Origin: JBDTGE01 sp050742975
Lineage (GTDB): Bacteria; Actinomycetota; Actinomycetes; Mycobacteriales; Jatrophihabitantaceae
DNA length: 37,686 nt
Assembly: GCA_050742975.1 (NCBI GenBank)
Contig: JBOGDQ010000051.1
Span: forward strand, 1-37,686
Reading direction: 5' to 3'
Positions 16,134 to 24,697 of the stretch are shown piece by piece. Numbering within the stretch: position 1 is the stretch's first letter; each line of letters begins with the position of its first letter. Below the pieces are notes generated by a model that was not told where the DNA came from, searched no databases, and worked only from the letters and a program-made list of their open reading frames with translations. The translations under genes and the position numbers were made by a program.

Positions 16134-18514
16134 TCACCCATCCGCGCTTCCCGGTCCACCCGTGGCAGATCCGCGAGGTCGGACTGGACGCCTCGGTTCT
16201 CGCGCAGTCCGAGTCGCTGTTCGCCCTGTCGAACGGGCACATCGGCGTGCGCGGCAACCTCGACGAGGGTGATCCGAACGGGCTGCCGGGGACGTACCTG
16301 AACTCGTTCTACGAGGTCCGCCCGCTGCCGTACGCCGAAGCCGGGTACGGGTTCCCGGAGACGGGCCAGACCATCCTGAACGTGACGAACGGCAAGCTGA
16401 TCAGGCTGCTCGTCAACGACGAACCGTTCGACCTCCGCTACGGCCGGATCGCTCAGCACGAGCGAATCCTGGACCTGCGCACCGGCCTGCTGCACCGCAG
16501 CGTCGAGTGGATCTCGCCGTCCGGCCAGGTGATCCGGCTCCGCAGCACCAGGCTGGTGTCGCTGAAGCAACGATCGATCCTGGGCATCCACTACGAGGTC
16601 GAGGCGGTCGGGAGCGAGGCGCGAGTCGTGGTGCAGTCCGAGCTGGTCGCCAACGAGCAGCTGCCCGCGCAGTCCGGTGACCCGCGGGTGGCCGCGATGC
16701 TGGAGAACGCGTTGCTACCGGTGGAGCACGCCGGGTCGGGCACCCGTGCGCTGCTGCAGCACCGCACCGCTACCAGCGAGCTACAGGTTGCCGCGGGAAT
16801 GGATCATGTCATCGAGGCTGAGCATGGCTACGGCAGCGAACTCGCCGTGCACGAGGACTGGGCCCGGCTGAGCGTCAATCATCACCTGCAGCCGGGCGAG
16901 CAGCTCGCGCTGACGAAGTTCGTCGCGTACGGCTGGTCCAGCCAGCGCTCGGTGCCCGCGCTGCGCGACCAGGCCGAGGCGGCCCTGATCGCCGCGAAGC
17001 ACGCCGGGTGGCAGCGGCTGCTCGACAGTCAGAAGGACGTGCTGGACGAGTTCTGGGACGGCGCCGACGTCGAGGTCGACGGCGCGCCGGCCGTGCAGCA
17101 GGCGGTGCGATTCGCGCTGTTCCACACCTTCCAATCGGCCACCCGCGCCGAGCAGCGCGCCATTCCGGCCAAGGGGCTGACCGGGCCCGGGTACGACGGC
17201 CACGCCTTCTGGGACAGCGAGAGCTTCGTACTGCCCGTGCTCACCGCGACCGCGCCACATGCTGCGGCCGACGCGTTGCGGTGGCGGCACTCGACGCTGG
17301 ACCTGGCGCGGGAGCGGGCGCAGACCCTGCACCTGCAGGGCGCGGCGTTCCCCTGGCGCACGATCCGCGGCCAGGAGTGCTCGGGCTACTGGCCGGCGGG
17401 AACGGCCGCGTGGCACATCAACGGTGACATCGCGGTCGCCGCACACCGCTACGTGCAGTGGACGGGTGATGCGGAGTTCGAGCGGGACTACGCGCTGGAC
17501 ATCCTGGTCGAGACGGCGCGGCTGTGGCTCTCGCTGGGCTATCACGGCGCCGACGGTCACTTCCACCTGGACGGGGTCACCGGGCCCGACGAGTACAGCG
17601 CGATCGTGGACGACAACGTCTACACGAACCTGATGGCCCGGCTCAACCTCGAGGCCGCCGCCGACGCAGCCGAACGCTGGCCGGACGAGGCGGAGGAGCT
17701 CGCGGTCACGGGGGAGGAGGTCACCGCGTGGCGCAGCGCGGCCGCCGTCGTGGCCGTCCCGTACGACCACGCCCGCCAGGTGCACCAGCAGGACAAGGCG
17801 TTCACCGACCACGACGTGTGGGACTTCGAACGCAGCGAGCGTGAGGACAGCTACCCGCTGCTGCTGCACGCGCCGTACTTCGACATCTACCGCAAGCAGG
17901 TCGTCAAGCAGTCCGATCTGATGCTCGCGCTGCACTGGTGCGGTGACCGGTTCGACCTGGCGGACAAGGCGCGCGCATTCGCGTACTACGAGCCGTTGAC
18001 GGTGCGCGACTCGTCGCTGTCCGCGTGCACCCAGGCGATCGTCGCCGCCGAGGTCGGGCAACTCGAGCTGGCCGGGGACTACCTGGCCGAGGCGGCCCTG
18101 ATGGATCTGCACGACCTGCAGCAGAACACCCGCAACGGCCTGCACATCGCCTCCCTCGCCGGGACGTGGCTGGCGCTGGTCGCCGGCTTCGGGGGCCTGC
18201 GTGATCACGGCGGCCGGCTCTCGTTCCACCCGCAGCTGCCGCCCGGCTGGAACGGGTTGCGCTTCGCCCTGCGGTGGCGCGGATCGCTCCTGCGCGTTTC
18301 GATCAGCGACGATCAGGTGACCTACCAGCTCGGCGAGCAGGCCGGGGCGGACGTCGAGATCGTGCACTGCGGGACCGCGATCACGCTGCGTCCGGGCGTT
18401 GCCGAGAAGCGCCCGGTCGAGCCCGTCGCGCCGCTGACCGACCGGCCGACCCAGCCGGTCGGGCGCGCGCCGGTCAGTTCGGCCGAGGCCGTCGACAAGC
18501 GGCTCAGCGGGTGA
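16130..18514 (+). CDS. Glycoside hydrolase family 65 disaccharide phosphorylase
   Basis: 794 aa from GTG 16130, overlapping the HAD stop by 4 bp. It has the GH65 architecture. The N-terminal super-beta-sandwich starts with ESLFALSNGHIGVRGNLDEG and LPGTYLNSFYE. A central (alpha/alpha)6 barrel contains KGLTGPGYDGHAFWDSESF and ECSGYWPAGTAAWHIN, and the general acid Glu488 lies in GVTGPDEYSAIVDDNVYTN. A C-terminal beta domain follows, with LSFHPQLPPGWNGLRFAL. Phosphate replaces water, so maltose, trehalose or kojibiose would be cleaved to glucose and beta-glucose-1-phosphate. Which disaccharide is used cannot be told from sequence. The last 30 residues are Pro-rich and overlap the convergent thioesterase gene by 11 bp. 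Confidence 0.93.
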   Translation: MITHPRFPVHPWQIREVGLDASVLAQSESLFALSNGHIGVRGNLDEGDPNGLPGTYLNSFYEVRPLPYAEAGYGFPETGQTILNVTNGKLIRLLVNDEPFDLRYGRIAQHERILDLRTGLLHRSVEWISPSGQVIRLRSTRLVSLKQRSILGIHYEVEAVGSEARVVVQSELVANEQLPAQSGDPRVAAMLENALLPVEHAGSGTRALLQHRTATSELQVAAGMDHVIEAEHGYGSELAVHEDWARLSVNHHLQPGEQLALTKFVAYGWSSQRSVPALRDQAEAALIAAKHAGWQRLLDSQKDVLDEFWDGADVEVDGAPAVQQAVRFALFHTFQSATRAEQRAIPAKGLTGPGYDGHAFWDSESFVLPVLTATAPHAAADALRWRHSTLDLARERAQTLHLQGAAFPWRTIRGQECSGYWPAGTAAWHINGDIAVAAHRYVQWTGDAEFERDYALDILVETARLWLSLGYHGADGHFHLDGVTGPDEYSAIVDDNVYTNLMARLNLEAAADAAERWPDEAEELAVTGEEVTAWRSAAAVVAVPYDHARQVHQQDKAFTDHDVWDFERSEREDSYPLLLHAPYFDIYRKQVVKQSDLMLALHWCGDRFDLADKARAFAYYEPLTVRDSSLSACTQAIVAAEVGQLELAGDYLAEAALMDLHDLQQNTRNGLHIASLAGTWLALVAGFGGLRDHGGRLSFHPQLPPGWNGLRFALRWRGSLLRVSISDDQVTYQLGEQAGADVEIVHCGTAITLRPGVAEKRPVEPVAPLTDRPTQPVGRAPVSSAEAVDKRLSG

Positions 18515-18899
18515 GGTTCTGCAGCCGGACCTGACCGTGGGCGACCACGCGCTGCTGCTCGTCGGTGATCTCGACCCTCCACAACTGCTGGCTGCGTCCG
18601 CGGTGCAGCGGCGTCGCGGTCGCGACCAGGTGCCCGTCGTTGACCGCACGCAGGAAGTCGGTCGTGTTGTTCACGCCCACGACCTGCCCGCGCTCGCCGA
18701 ACCACACGGCAGCGCCGATGCTCGCGGCCGTCTCGATCGCGGCGCAGTACACCCCACCGTGCACGATGCCGTACGGCTGGTGCAATTGGGGCGTCACGTC
18801 CCACTCGACGACGGCGTGGTCAGGCGTCGCCTCGGTGACGGAGAAGCCGGTGTGCTCCGCGAACGGGCCGAGCCAGGACGTGTCGGGCGACAACTGCAT
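18504..18899 (-). CDS. PaaI-family hotdog thioesterase
   Basis: 131 aa, a single hotdog domain. The helix motif YGIVHGGVYCAAIETAASIGA (about residues 43-63) carries the HGG and the Glu used by PaaI/DHNA-CoA-type thioesterases. NNTTDFLRAVNDGHLVATATPLH and WRVEITDEQQRVVAHGQVRL complete the fold. It would hydrolyse aryl- or acyl-CoA esters in the cytoplasm. One candidate substrate is 1,4-dihydroxy-2-naphthoyl-CoA for menaquinone, but no menaquinone gene is near. It follows the PAQR gene by 13 bp on the same strand, so the two are probably cotranscribed. Confidence 0.9.
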   Translation of the reverse strand: MQLSPDTSWLGPFAEHTGFSVTEATPDHAVVEWDVTPQLHQPYGIVHGGVYCAAIETAASIGAAVWFGERGQVVGVNNTTDFLRAVNDGHLVATATPLHRGRSQQLWRVEITDEQQRVVAHGQVRLQNLTR

Positions 18900-18912
18900 G
18901 CCCGGAATCAGA

Positions 18913-19623
18913 TCACAGCACGATCAACCCGATGGCGACGGCCTGACAGGCGGCGGCCGCGCAGACGTAGGCGTGAAAGACCTCGTGGTAGCCGAAGACC
19001 GCCGGTCGCGGATCCGGCCGGCGGCGGTGGTAGGAGGTGGCGCCGACGATGTACAGGATGCCCCCGGACAACAGCAGGGTCGCGGCGGCAACTCCGGTGT
19101 GGATCCACACGATAGGGACGGCCAGCCCGGCCACGACGCCCAGGCCGATGAAGACGCCGCCGACGAGCTTCTCGGGCGCGTTCATCCAGGCCAGGTGCAG
19201 GCCCGTCGCGAGCAGGGTCAGGCCCCACAGCGCGATCGCGCAGCCGCGCCCGAACCAGCCCGGCGCCGCCACCAGGAAGGGCGGCGTCGCGGTGCCGGCG
19301 ATGAGGAAGAAGATCATCGCGTGGTCGAGCCGCTGCAATCGCCGGCTGACCGACTCGCTCCAGTTGCCCCGGTGATACAGCGCGCTCGTGCCGAAGAGCC
19401 CGACGGCCGTGCCCACGTAGATCGCCGACGCGGTGATGCGCGTTGCGCCGTCGGCGCCGACCAGTAGCAGCGTGCCGCAGACCAGTGCCGCCTCGAACCA
19501 GAGCAGGTGCAGCCACCCACGCCAGGCCGGCTTGTCATAGTAGATCCCGCGACCCGAGTCGTAGCGCTGCGCGGCCTTCAGAGCGGGTGCGGTCACGCCA
19601 TCCATCGCGGGTTCCTCGTGCAT
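18913..19623 (-). CDS. Hemolysin III / PAQR family membrane protein
   Basis: 236 aa with seven hydrophobic helices, spanning LLWFEAALVCGTLLLVGA to QAVAIGLIVL. The PAQR/hemolysin III signatures are LFGTSALYHRGNWSES, LQRLDHAMIFFLIAGTATP and FGYHEVFHAYVCAAAA. The His, Asp and two late His residues form the expected zinc site in the membrane. Bacterial members (YqfA/TrhA) affect membrane energetics and fluidity rather than acting as true hemolysins. The N-terminal 30 residues are polar and cytoplasmic. Start ATG 19623; a second Met at residue 7 is an alternative. The gap of 104 bp to the histidine kinase gene, which ends at 19728, carries no gene. Confidence 0.92.
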   Translation of the reverse strand: MHEEPAMDGVTAPALKAAQRYDSGRGIYYDKPAWRGWLHLLWFEAALVCGTLLLVGADGATRITASAIYVGTAVGLFGTSALYHRGNWSESVSRRLQRLDHAMIFFLIAGTATPPFLVAAPGWFGRGCAIALWGLTLLATGLHLAWMNAPEKLVGGVFIGLGVVAGLAVPIVWIHTGVAAATLLLSGGILYIVGATSYHRRRPDPRPAVFGYHEVFHAYVCAAAACQAVAIGLIVL

Positions 19624-19727
19624 GAGACCAGTGCTTGGACTCTACCCACCCAAAGCTGAGTCCGAACCCACCCCGAGCCGAGGACGATCCCGAATCTCAT
19701 CGGACGGCCCCCTGCCGTCGGCACCGG

Positions 19728-21194
19728 CTACGCAACCGGAAGCACGACGCGGACGTCGCAGCCGACACCGCCGGGGCCGGTGCGCAGGTCGACGACTCCC
19801 TTGTGCGCATGGACGATCGCGGCCACGATCGCCAGACCCAGGCCGCTGCTGCCGGTGGTCGCCGAGCGGGCGTCGGCACCGTGGGCGAAGCGCTCGAACA
19901 CCTTCGGCACCAGTTCCGGCGACAGGCCCGGACCGTCGTCCGACACGGAGAGCTCGACCGAGCCGGGAGCTTCACCTGGTCCGGACGGGCGCACTGCGGT
20001 GCGGACCGTCGTCCGTCCGGGCGTGTGCACCAACGCGTTGGCGAGCAGGTTGGCGACGACCTGATGCAGCGCGTCACGATCACCCACCACGACGACCGGC
20101 TCGGCGGGCAGGTCGAGCTGCCACCGATGGTCAGGGCCGGCGATCCGCGCGTCGCCGACGGCGTCGAGCACGACGCGGGTCAGGTCCACCGGCTCGGCGG
20201 CCAGCGGGCGGCCCGAGTCCAGCCGGGCGAGCAGCAGCAGGTCTTCCACCAGGTGACCCATCCGCTCGGACTCCGCGGCGATCCGGCTCAACGACTGCTG
20301 GATCGGTCCGGGCAGATCGTCCTGAACCCGCTGCGCGTACTCAGCGTGACTGCGCACGACCGCGACCGGGGTCCGCAACTCGTGGCTGGCGTCGGCGATG
20401 AATCGACGCAACCGTTCCTCGCTCGCCTGCCGCTCGTGCAGCGCAGACTCGACGTGCTCGAGCATGTGGTTGAAGGCCGCGGACACAGTGCCGGCCTCGG
20501 TCCCGGGCGGTGCCTCCGCAGCCCGCTCGGGCAGCGAGACGGCGCCGGAGGACAGCGGCAGGTCCGACACCCGCAGCGCGGTGTCGGCGAGCCGGTTGAG
20601 CGGGAGCAGCGTCAGCCGCACGAACAGCGCACCACCAACGCCGACGAGCACGAGCACCGCGGCGAAGACCACGGCTTCGATGCCGAGCAGGCTGTGGATG
20701 GTGTCGTCGACCGGCTCCAGCGGCAGGCCGGTGATCAACACGTCGCCGTCGTCACCACGCACCGCGATGATCCGGTAGTCGCCGACGTCCGACAGGTGGA
20801 TCTCGTGCGGCCGGCTGGAGACGCTCACCCGGGCGAGGGCCGCGCGCGCCTCGCTCCCCAGCGGGGTGGACCGGCCCACCACCTGCGCGGCCGTAACCGT
20901 GCCGTTGACCGTCCGGGCGCCGAGCGTCCCCGTCGACTGGCCGGTAACCGTTCCGAACTGGACGCGATTGTCGGCGTCGCCGTCGCCGGGGTGCTCGAGG
21001 CTGATCGAGTACCGGTCGCCTGCCGCCAGCAACTCCTGATCCAGGCGGCTGAGCAGGAACCGGTGCAGGGCGACCGCGGTCGCGGCGGCAACCAGCGCGA
21101 AGCCGACCGCCATCAGCGCGAGCAGGGCGATCACCAGGCGGCGCCGCAACGTCATCGTGTGCACGACGACGGCGAACCGGCTGACGAGTTTCAC
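19728..21194 (-). CDS. Two-component sensor histidine kinase
   Basis: 488 aa from GTG 21194, overlapping the response regulator stop by 4 bp. Layout: membrane helix about 20-45 (LVIALLALMAVGFALVAAAT), an external sensor region 46-165, a second helix 170-193 and a HAMP linker to about 250. The dimerisation helix carries phospho-acceptor His271 in FIADASHELRTPVAVV. The ATPase domain has the N box VVANLLANALVHTPG (379-393), G1 SDDGPGLS and G2 TGSSGLGLAIV. It is a full-length EnvZ/MprB-type kinase with all catalytic blocks intact. The adjacent ferric-reductase/FMN/ApbE genes suggest it senses a redox, metal or envelope signal; the external region matches no sensor domain I recognise. Confidence 0.94.
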   Translation of the reverse strand: MKLVSRFAVVVHTMTLRRRLVIALLALMAVGFALVAAATAVALHRFLLSRLDQELLAAGDRYSISLEHPGDGDADNRVQFGTVTGQSTGTLGARTVNGTVTAAQVVGRSTPLGSEARAALARVSVSSRPHEIHLSDVGDYRIIAVRGDDGDVLITGLPLEPVDDTIHSLLGIEAVVFAAVLVLVGVGGALFVRLTLLPLNRLADTALRVSDLPLSSGAVSLPERAAEAPPGTEAGTVSAAFNHMLEHVESALHERQASEERLRRFIADASHELRTPVAVVRSHAEYAQRVQDDLPGPIQQSLSRIAAESERMGHLVEDLLLLARLDSGRPLAAEPVDLTRVVLDAVGDARIAGPDHRWQLDLPAEPVVVVGDRDALHQVVANLLANALVHTPGRTTVRTAVRPSGPGEAPGSVELSVSDDGPGLSPELVPKVFERFAHGADARSATTGSSGLGLAIVAAIVHAHKGVVDLRTGPGGVGCDVRVVLPVA

Positions 21195-21916
21195 CGAACC
21201 GGCTTGAGGACGTAGCCGATGCTCCGGACGGTGTGGATCATTGGTTCGCGGCCGCGGTCGATCTTCTTGCGCAGGTAGCTGATGTACAGCTCGACGACGT
21301 GGGCCTGGCCGCCGAAGTCGTAGCTCCACACCCGGTCCAGGATCTGCCCCTTGGACAGCACCCGGCGCGGATTGGACATCAGGTAGCGGAGCAGTTCGAA
21401 CTCCGTGGCCGTCAGCTCGATCACCTCGCCGCCGCGCATGACTTCGCGGGCGTCCTCGTCCATCGCCAGGTCGCCGACCACGATGGATGCGGTGCCGGCC
21501 GACCGGGCCAGGCCGGCTCGCCGCACCAGGCCGCGCAGCCGCGCGAGCACCTCCTCCATGCTGAACGGCTTGGTCACGTAGTCGTCGGCACCGGCGGTGA
21601 TTCCCGCGATGCGGTCCTCGACCGAGTCGCGCGCGGTGAGGAACAGGACGCACAGCCCGGGGTTGGCGGCGCGCAAGCTGCGCAGGACGTCGAACCCGTC
21701 GCGGTCCGGGAGCATGACGTCGAGGACCACGACGTCCGGTGCGAACTCGGCCGCGATCTCGACCGCGCTCGCGGCGTCGTTGGCCGGGCGGGCCGTCCAC
21801 CCCTCGAAGATGAGCATGTTGACCAGCACGTCGGCCAGGTTCGCCTCGTCGTCGACGACCAGCGCGCGAAGCGGCGAGCCGTCCGCGCGGGTCAGTGCCT
21901 TGCGAGTTGGGGTCAC
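21191..21916 (-). CDS. OmpR/PhoB-family response regulator
   Basis: 241 aa from GTG 21916. The receiver domain (15-130) has the acidic pair in VVDDEAN, phospho-acceptor Asp66 in VVVLDVMLPDRDG, Thr94 and Lys116 in DDYVTKPFSMEE. The DNA-binding winged helix (about 145-240) shows IELTATEFELLRYLMSNPRRVLSK, DRVWSYDFGG and VELYISYLRKKID, ending TVRSIGYVLKPV. It should bind tandem direct repeats as a dimer. Such repeats are seen at 21951-21979 just upstream of its own start. Frames extending to 22099 lack support. It precedes and overlaps its kinase, the usual order. Confidence 0.95.
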   Translation of the reverse strand: MTPTRKALTRADGSPLRALVVDDEANLADVLVNMLIFEGWTARPANDAASAVEIAAEFAPDVVVLDVMLPDRDGFDVLRSLRAANPGLCVLFLTARDSVEDRIAGITAGADDYVTKPFSMEEVLARLRGLVRRAGLARSAGTASIVVGDLAMDEDAREVMRGGEVIELTATEFELLRYLMSNPRRVLSKGQILDRVWSYDFGGQAHVVELYISYLRKKIDRGREPMIHTVRSIGYVLKPVR

Positions 21917-21950
21917 CGCACCAGCATGAGTGTCAGTGGCGCATCGGTTG

Positions 21951-21979
21951 CTCTGAGCTTGTTCTGAATCACTTCTGCA
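21951..21979. promoter_or_regulatory. Candidate response-regulator operator: three heptamers phased at 11 bp
   Basis: CTCTGAG (21951), TTCTGAA (21962) and TTCTGCA (21973) are in the same orientation with exactly 11 bp between starts. OmpR-family regulators typically bind direct repeats with this spacing. The site lies between the divergent regulator gene (start 21916) and the flavohaem protein gene (start 22057), so it could serve autoregulation and control of the output genes together. Confidence 0.5.
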
Positions 21980-22056
21980 TTGCTGCAGCACAGGAGTTTC
22001 AGATCCGGCGCAGAGCGTCGGCATGGACGCTTGGGTGGACGAACGGAGAGGCGCCC

Positions 22057-23418
22057 GTGAGCACCGTGACGATGCCGCCCCGCGCGCGGCAGCCGGCACC
22101 GAGCCCGGTGTCGCTCGCGCCGGAGGCTGCGCTCGCCCTGATCGGGGCGGGCGCTCTCGCTGTGCTGCTGCTCTGGTGGCAGGACACGGTCTACGTCTAC
22201 GGCCTGGGCAACTGGCTGACGAACGCGGGCCGGATCACGGGCCTGCTGGCCGGGTACGCCGTCGTCGTCCTGCTCGCGTTGATGGCCCGGGTGCCGGTGG
22301 TCGAGCGCGGAGTGGGTACCGATCGGCTGACCCGCTGGCACGCGATGGGTGGCCGGTACACCGTGAGCCTGTCGGTGGCGCACACGTTGCTGATCATCTG
22401 GGGGTACGCGGTCACCGCCCACACGAACGTGGCGAGCGAGACCGCGACCCTAGTGAGCACCTATCCCGATGTGCTGATGGCGACCGTCGGCGTGCTGTTG
22501 CTCGTCGCGATAGGGATCGTGTCGGCGCGGGCCGCTCGGCGACGGCTGAGTTACGAGACGTGGCACTTCGTCCACCTCTACACGTACCTCGCGATCGCGC
22601 TGGCGTTCAGCCATCAGTTCGCGACGGGCGCGGATTTCGTCGATCCGCCGGCCCGGTGGCTCTGGTCGGCGCTGTACGTGATCGTCGGCGCGGCGCTGCT
22701 CTGGTACCGGTTCCTGACGCCGATCCGCGCCGCGTTCCGGCACCGCATGCGGGTGCTCGAGGTCCGGCCGGAGTGCCGCGACGTGGTGTCCGTCTATATC
22801 GGCGGCCGGCACCTCGACGAACTCGGTACCGAACCTGGGCAGTTCTTCCGCTGGCGGTTCCTGACCCGCGAGCTGTGGTGGGCGGCCAACCCGTACTCCC
22901 TGTCCGCGCCGCCCCGCGCCGATCTGCTGCGCATCACCGTCAAGGTGAGTGGCGGCCACAGCGCCGCGTTGCGCTCGTTGCGTCCACACACGCCGGTGCT
23001 GGCCGAAGGTCCGTACGGCGCATTCACGGCAGCGCGACGACGACAGTCGCGGGTACTGCTGATCGGCGCCGGCTCCGGGATAACGCCGCTCCGGACGCTG
23101 TTCGAGACGCTGCCGGGGGCGCCGGGTGACGTGACGCTGATCTACCGTGCGAGCAGCCCGGCCGATCTGTTCCTCAGCCGCGAGCTGGATGAGGTCGCGC
23201 TGCGCCGCGGGGCGCGGGTGCACTATCTCGTCGGGTCGCGACGCTCCGGTCGCGACCGCTGGCTCGCACCGGACACCCTGCAGCGGCTGGTCCCTGACCT
23301 GCGCCAGCGCGACGTGTTCATCTGCGGACCGGACGCGATGGCTGACCAGCTGCGGACGTCGCTGCGCACGGCACGCGTTCCGGCCCGCAACATCCACCAC
23401 GAATCGTTCACGTTCTGA
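22057..23418 (+). CDS. Ferric-reductase-like transmembrane flavohaem oxidoreductase
   Basis: 453 aa from GTG 22057, preceded by GGAGAGG. An N-terminal ferric reductase-like membrane domain (about 25-220, six helices) has His95 and His109 in RWHAMGG and SLSVAHTLL, and His170, His173 and His186 in ETWHFVHLY and AFSHQF; these are expected haem ligands. The C-terminal ferredoxin-NADP reductase-type domain binds FAD through NPYSLSAPP (278-286), and NAD(P)H through LLIGAGSGITPLRTLF (334-349) and DVFICGPDAMADQL. There is no 2Fe-2S domain. It should pass electrons from cytoplasmic NAD(P)H across the membrane, most likely to the FMN-binding protein encoded next. Confidence 0.92.
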   Translation: MSTVTMPPRARQPAPSPVSLAPEAALALIGAGALAVLLLWWQDTVYVYGLGNWLTNAGRITGLLAGYAVVVLLALMARVPVVERGVGTDRLTRWHAMGGRYTVSLSVAHTLLIIWGYAVTAHTNVASETATLVSTYPDVLMATVGVLLLVAIGIVSARAARRRLSYETWHFVHLYTYLAIALAFSHQFATGADFVDPPARWLWSALYVIVGAALLWYRFLTPIRAAFRHRMRVLEVRPECRDVVSVYIGGRHLDELGTEPGQFFRWRFLTRELWWAANPYSLSAPPRADLLRITVKVSGGHSAALRSLRPHTPVLAEGPYGAFTAARRRQSRVLLIGAGSGITPLRTLFETLPGAPGDVTLIYRASSPADLFLSRELDEVALRRGARVHYLVGSRRSGRDRWLAPDTLQRLVPDLRQRDVFICGPDAMADQLRTSLRTARVPARNIHHESFTF

Positions 23419-23428
23419 AGGCATCGCG

Positions 23429-23899
23429 ATGAAACGCATCCTGCTCTCGATCCTCGGCACCGTCGCCGGCGTCGTCGCCCTGCTCAGCTTCAAGACGCAG
23501 GGTCATCCGCTGGCCACCCCGGCCGGCGGGCTGCCGTCGGCGGCGCTCACCGGTGGGTCGGGTCCGACGACCTCGGCTCCGGCCCGGACCAGCGCCCCGC
23601 CGAACCCGTCGAAGGCCGGGATGTCGACGAGCTACGTCGGCACCGCCGTCGACACGCGCTACGGCGTGGTCCAGGTGAAGGTGTCGGTCGCCGCGCGCAA
23701 GATCACCGACGTATCCTTCGTCCAGCTCACCGCCTTCGACGGGCGCTCACAGCAGATCAACTCGCAGGCTGCGCCGATCCTGCTGCAGGAGACGCTCACC
23801 GCCCAGTCCGCGCGGATCGACGGGGTGTCCGGAGCGAGCTACACCAGCCAGGGTTACGAGCAGTCCCTGCAGAGCGCGCTCGACCGGGCCGGGTACTGA
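23429..23899 (+). CDS. FMN-binding domain protein with covalent flavinylation motif
   Basis: 156 aa from ATG 23429, ten bases after the previous stop. An N-terminal signal-anchor (ILLSILGTVAGVVALLSF, residues 4-21) is followed by a Ser/Pro/Thr/Ala-rich linker to about residue 65 and then a small FMN-binding domain of the NqrC/RnfG type. The motif DGVSGAS (131-137) fits the consensus D-x-x-[S/T]-G-A-[S/T], so Ser137 would carry FMN through a phosphoester bond. That modification is made by ApbE, which is encoded next. The protein should sit outside the membrane and relay electrons from the flavohaem reductase to an unknown acceptor. Confidence 0.92.
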   Translation: MKRILLSILGTVAGVVALLSFKTQGHPLATPAGGLPSAALTGGSGPTTSAPARTSAPPNPSKAGMSTSYVGTAVDTRYGVVQVKVSVAARKITDVSFVQLTAFDGRSQQINSQAAPILLQETLTAQSARIDGVSGASYTSQGYEQSLQSALDRAGY

Positions 23900-23914
23900 T
23901 GATCCCGGGTTCTG

Positions 23915-24697
23915 ATGAGTAGGGCGTCGGCGGTGCCGCTGCGGCACGTCGAGTTCTGCATGGGCACCGCGTTCTCGATCGACGTCCGCCTGCCGGGCGT
24001 GGACAGTGCTGCGCTCGGCGAGGTGGTCGACTGGCTGCACCGCGTCGACGAAACGTTCTCGACCTACCGGCCGGACAGCCAGATCAGCAGGCTGGGCCGC
24101 GGCGAGTTGGCCGTCACCGATTGCGCCCCGGAGGTCCGCGAGGTGCTGCGCCGTTGTGCGGAGCTCGAGGCGGAGACCGACGGGTACTTCAGCGCGTACG
24201 CGTCCGGAGCCCTCGATCCGTCCGGCTACGTGAAGGGCTGGACGATCGAGCAGGCGAGCGAACTGCTCATCGCGGCCGGCTCTCGCAATCACTGTGTCAA
24301 CGGCGGGGGTGACGTGCAGTGCGCCGGATCCGCCGGCTCCGACCAACCGTGGCGCATCGGGATCGCCGATCCGAGGAACCGCGATCAGCTCGTCGGCGTG
24401 GCGATCGGTGCGGGCATTGCGGTCGCGACGTCGGGTTCGGCCGAGCGCGGTAGCCACATCGTCGATCCGCACGACCGATCACTGCCCACCGGCCTGCTCA
24501 GCGTGAGCGTGATCGGTCGCCGCCTGTCCGTGGTCGACGCGTACGCCACCGCAGCGTTCGCGATGGGGGCCGGTGCCTTCGGGTGGCTGTCCGGCCTGCC
24601 CGGCCTCGACGCGCTGATCGTCCAGGCGGACGGTGCGGTGTGCTCGACGGCCGGTGCACAACTGCTGCACGGTCAGCCCAGCAGCACCACGGTGTAG
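23915..24697 (+). CDS. apbE: FAD:protein FMN transferase (ApbE)
   Basis: 260 aa from ATG 23915. ApbE transfers the FMN part of FAD to a Thr or Ser of target proteins and needs Mg2+. The signature blocks are FCMGTAFSIDVRLPG at the start, VDETFSTYRPDSQISRLGRGE, SGYVKGWTIEQASELL, HCVNGGGDVQCAG (the GGD flavin-binding turn), VATSGSAERGSHIVDPHDR and VVDAYATAAFAMG (metal-binding Asp and Ala/Thr). It has no clear signal peptide, so it may act in the cytoplasm before the target is exported. The substrate is most likely the preceding FMN-binding protein. Its end overlaps the convergent Cys/His-rich gene by 25 bp. Confidence 0.95.
   Translation: MSRASAVPLRHVEFCMGTAFSIDVRLPGVDSAALGEVVDWLHRVDETFSTYRPDSQISRLGRGELAVTDCAPEVREVLRRCAELEAETDGYFSAYASGALDPSGYVKGWTIEQASELLIAAGSRNHCVNGGGDVQCAGSAGSDQPWRIGIADPRNRDQLVGVAIGAGIAVATSGSAERGSHIVDPHDRSLPTGLLSVSVIGRRLSVVDAYATAAFAMGAGAFGWLSGLPGLDALIVQADGAVCSTAGAQLLHGQPSSTTV

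Noticed and set aside
16781..18649. Long minus-strand frame opposite the GH65 gene
   Set aside because: The GH65 protein has full-length family motifs; the antisense translation has none.
19637..19663. Small inverted repeat ggactc/gagtcc before the PAQR gene
   Set aside because: The stem is only 6 bp with a long loop and no T-tract, too weak to call a terminator or operator.
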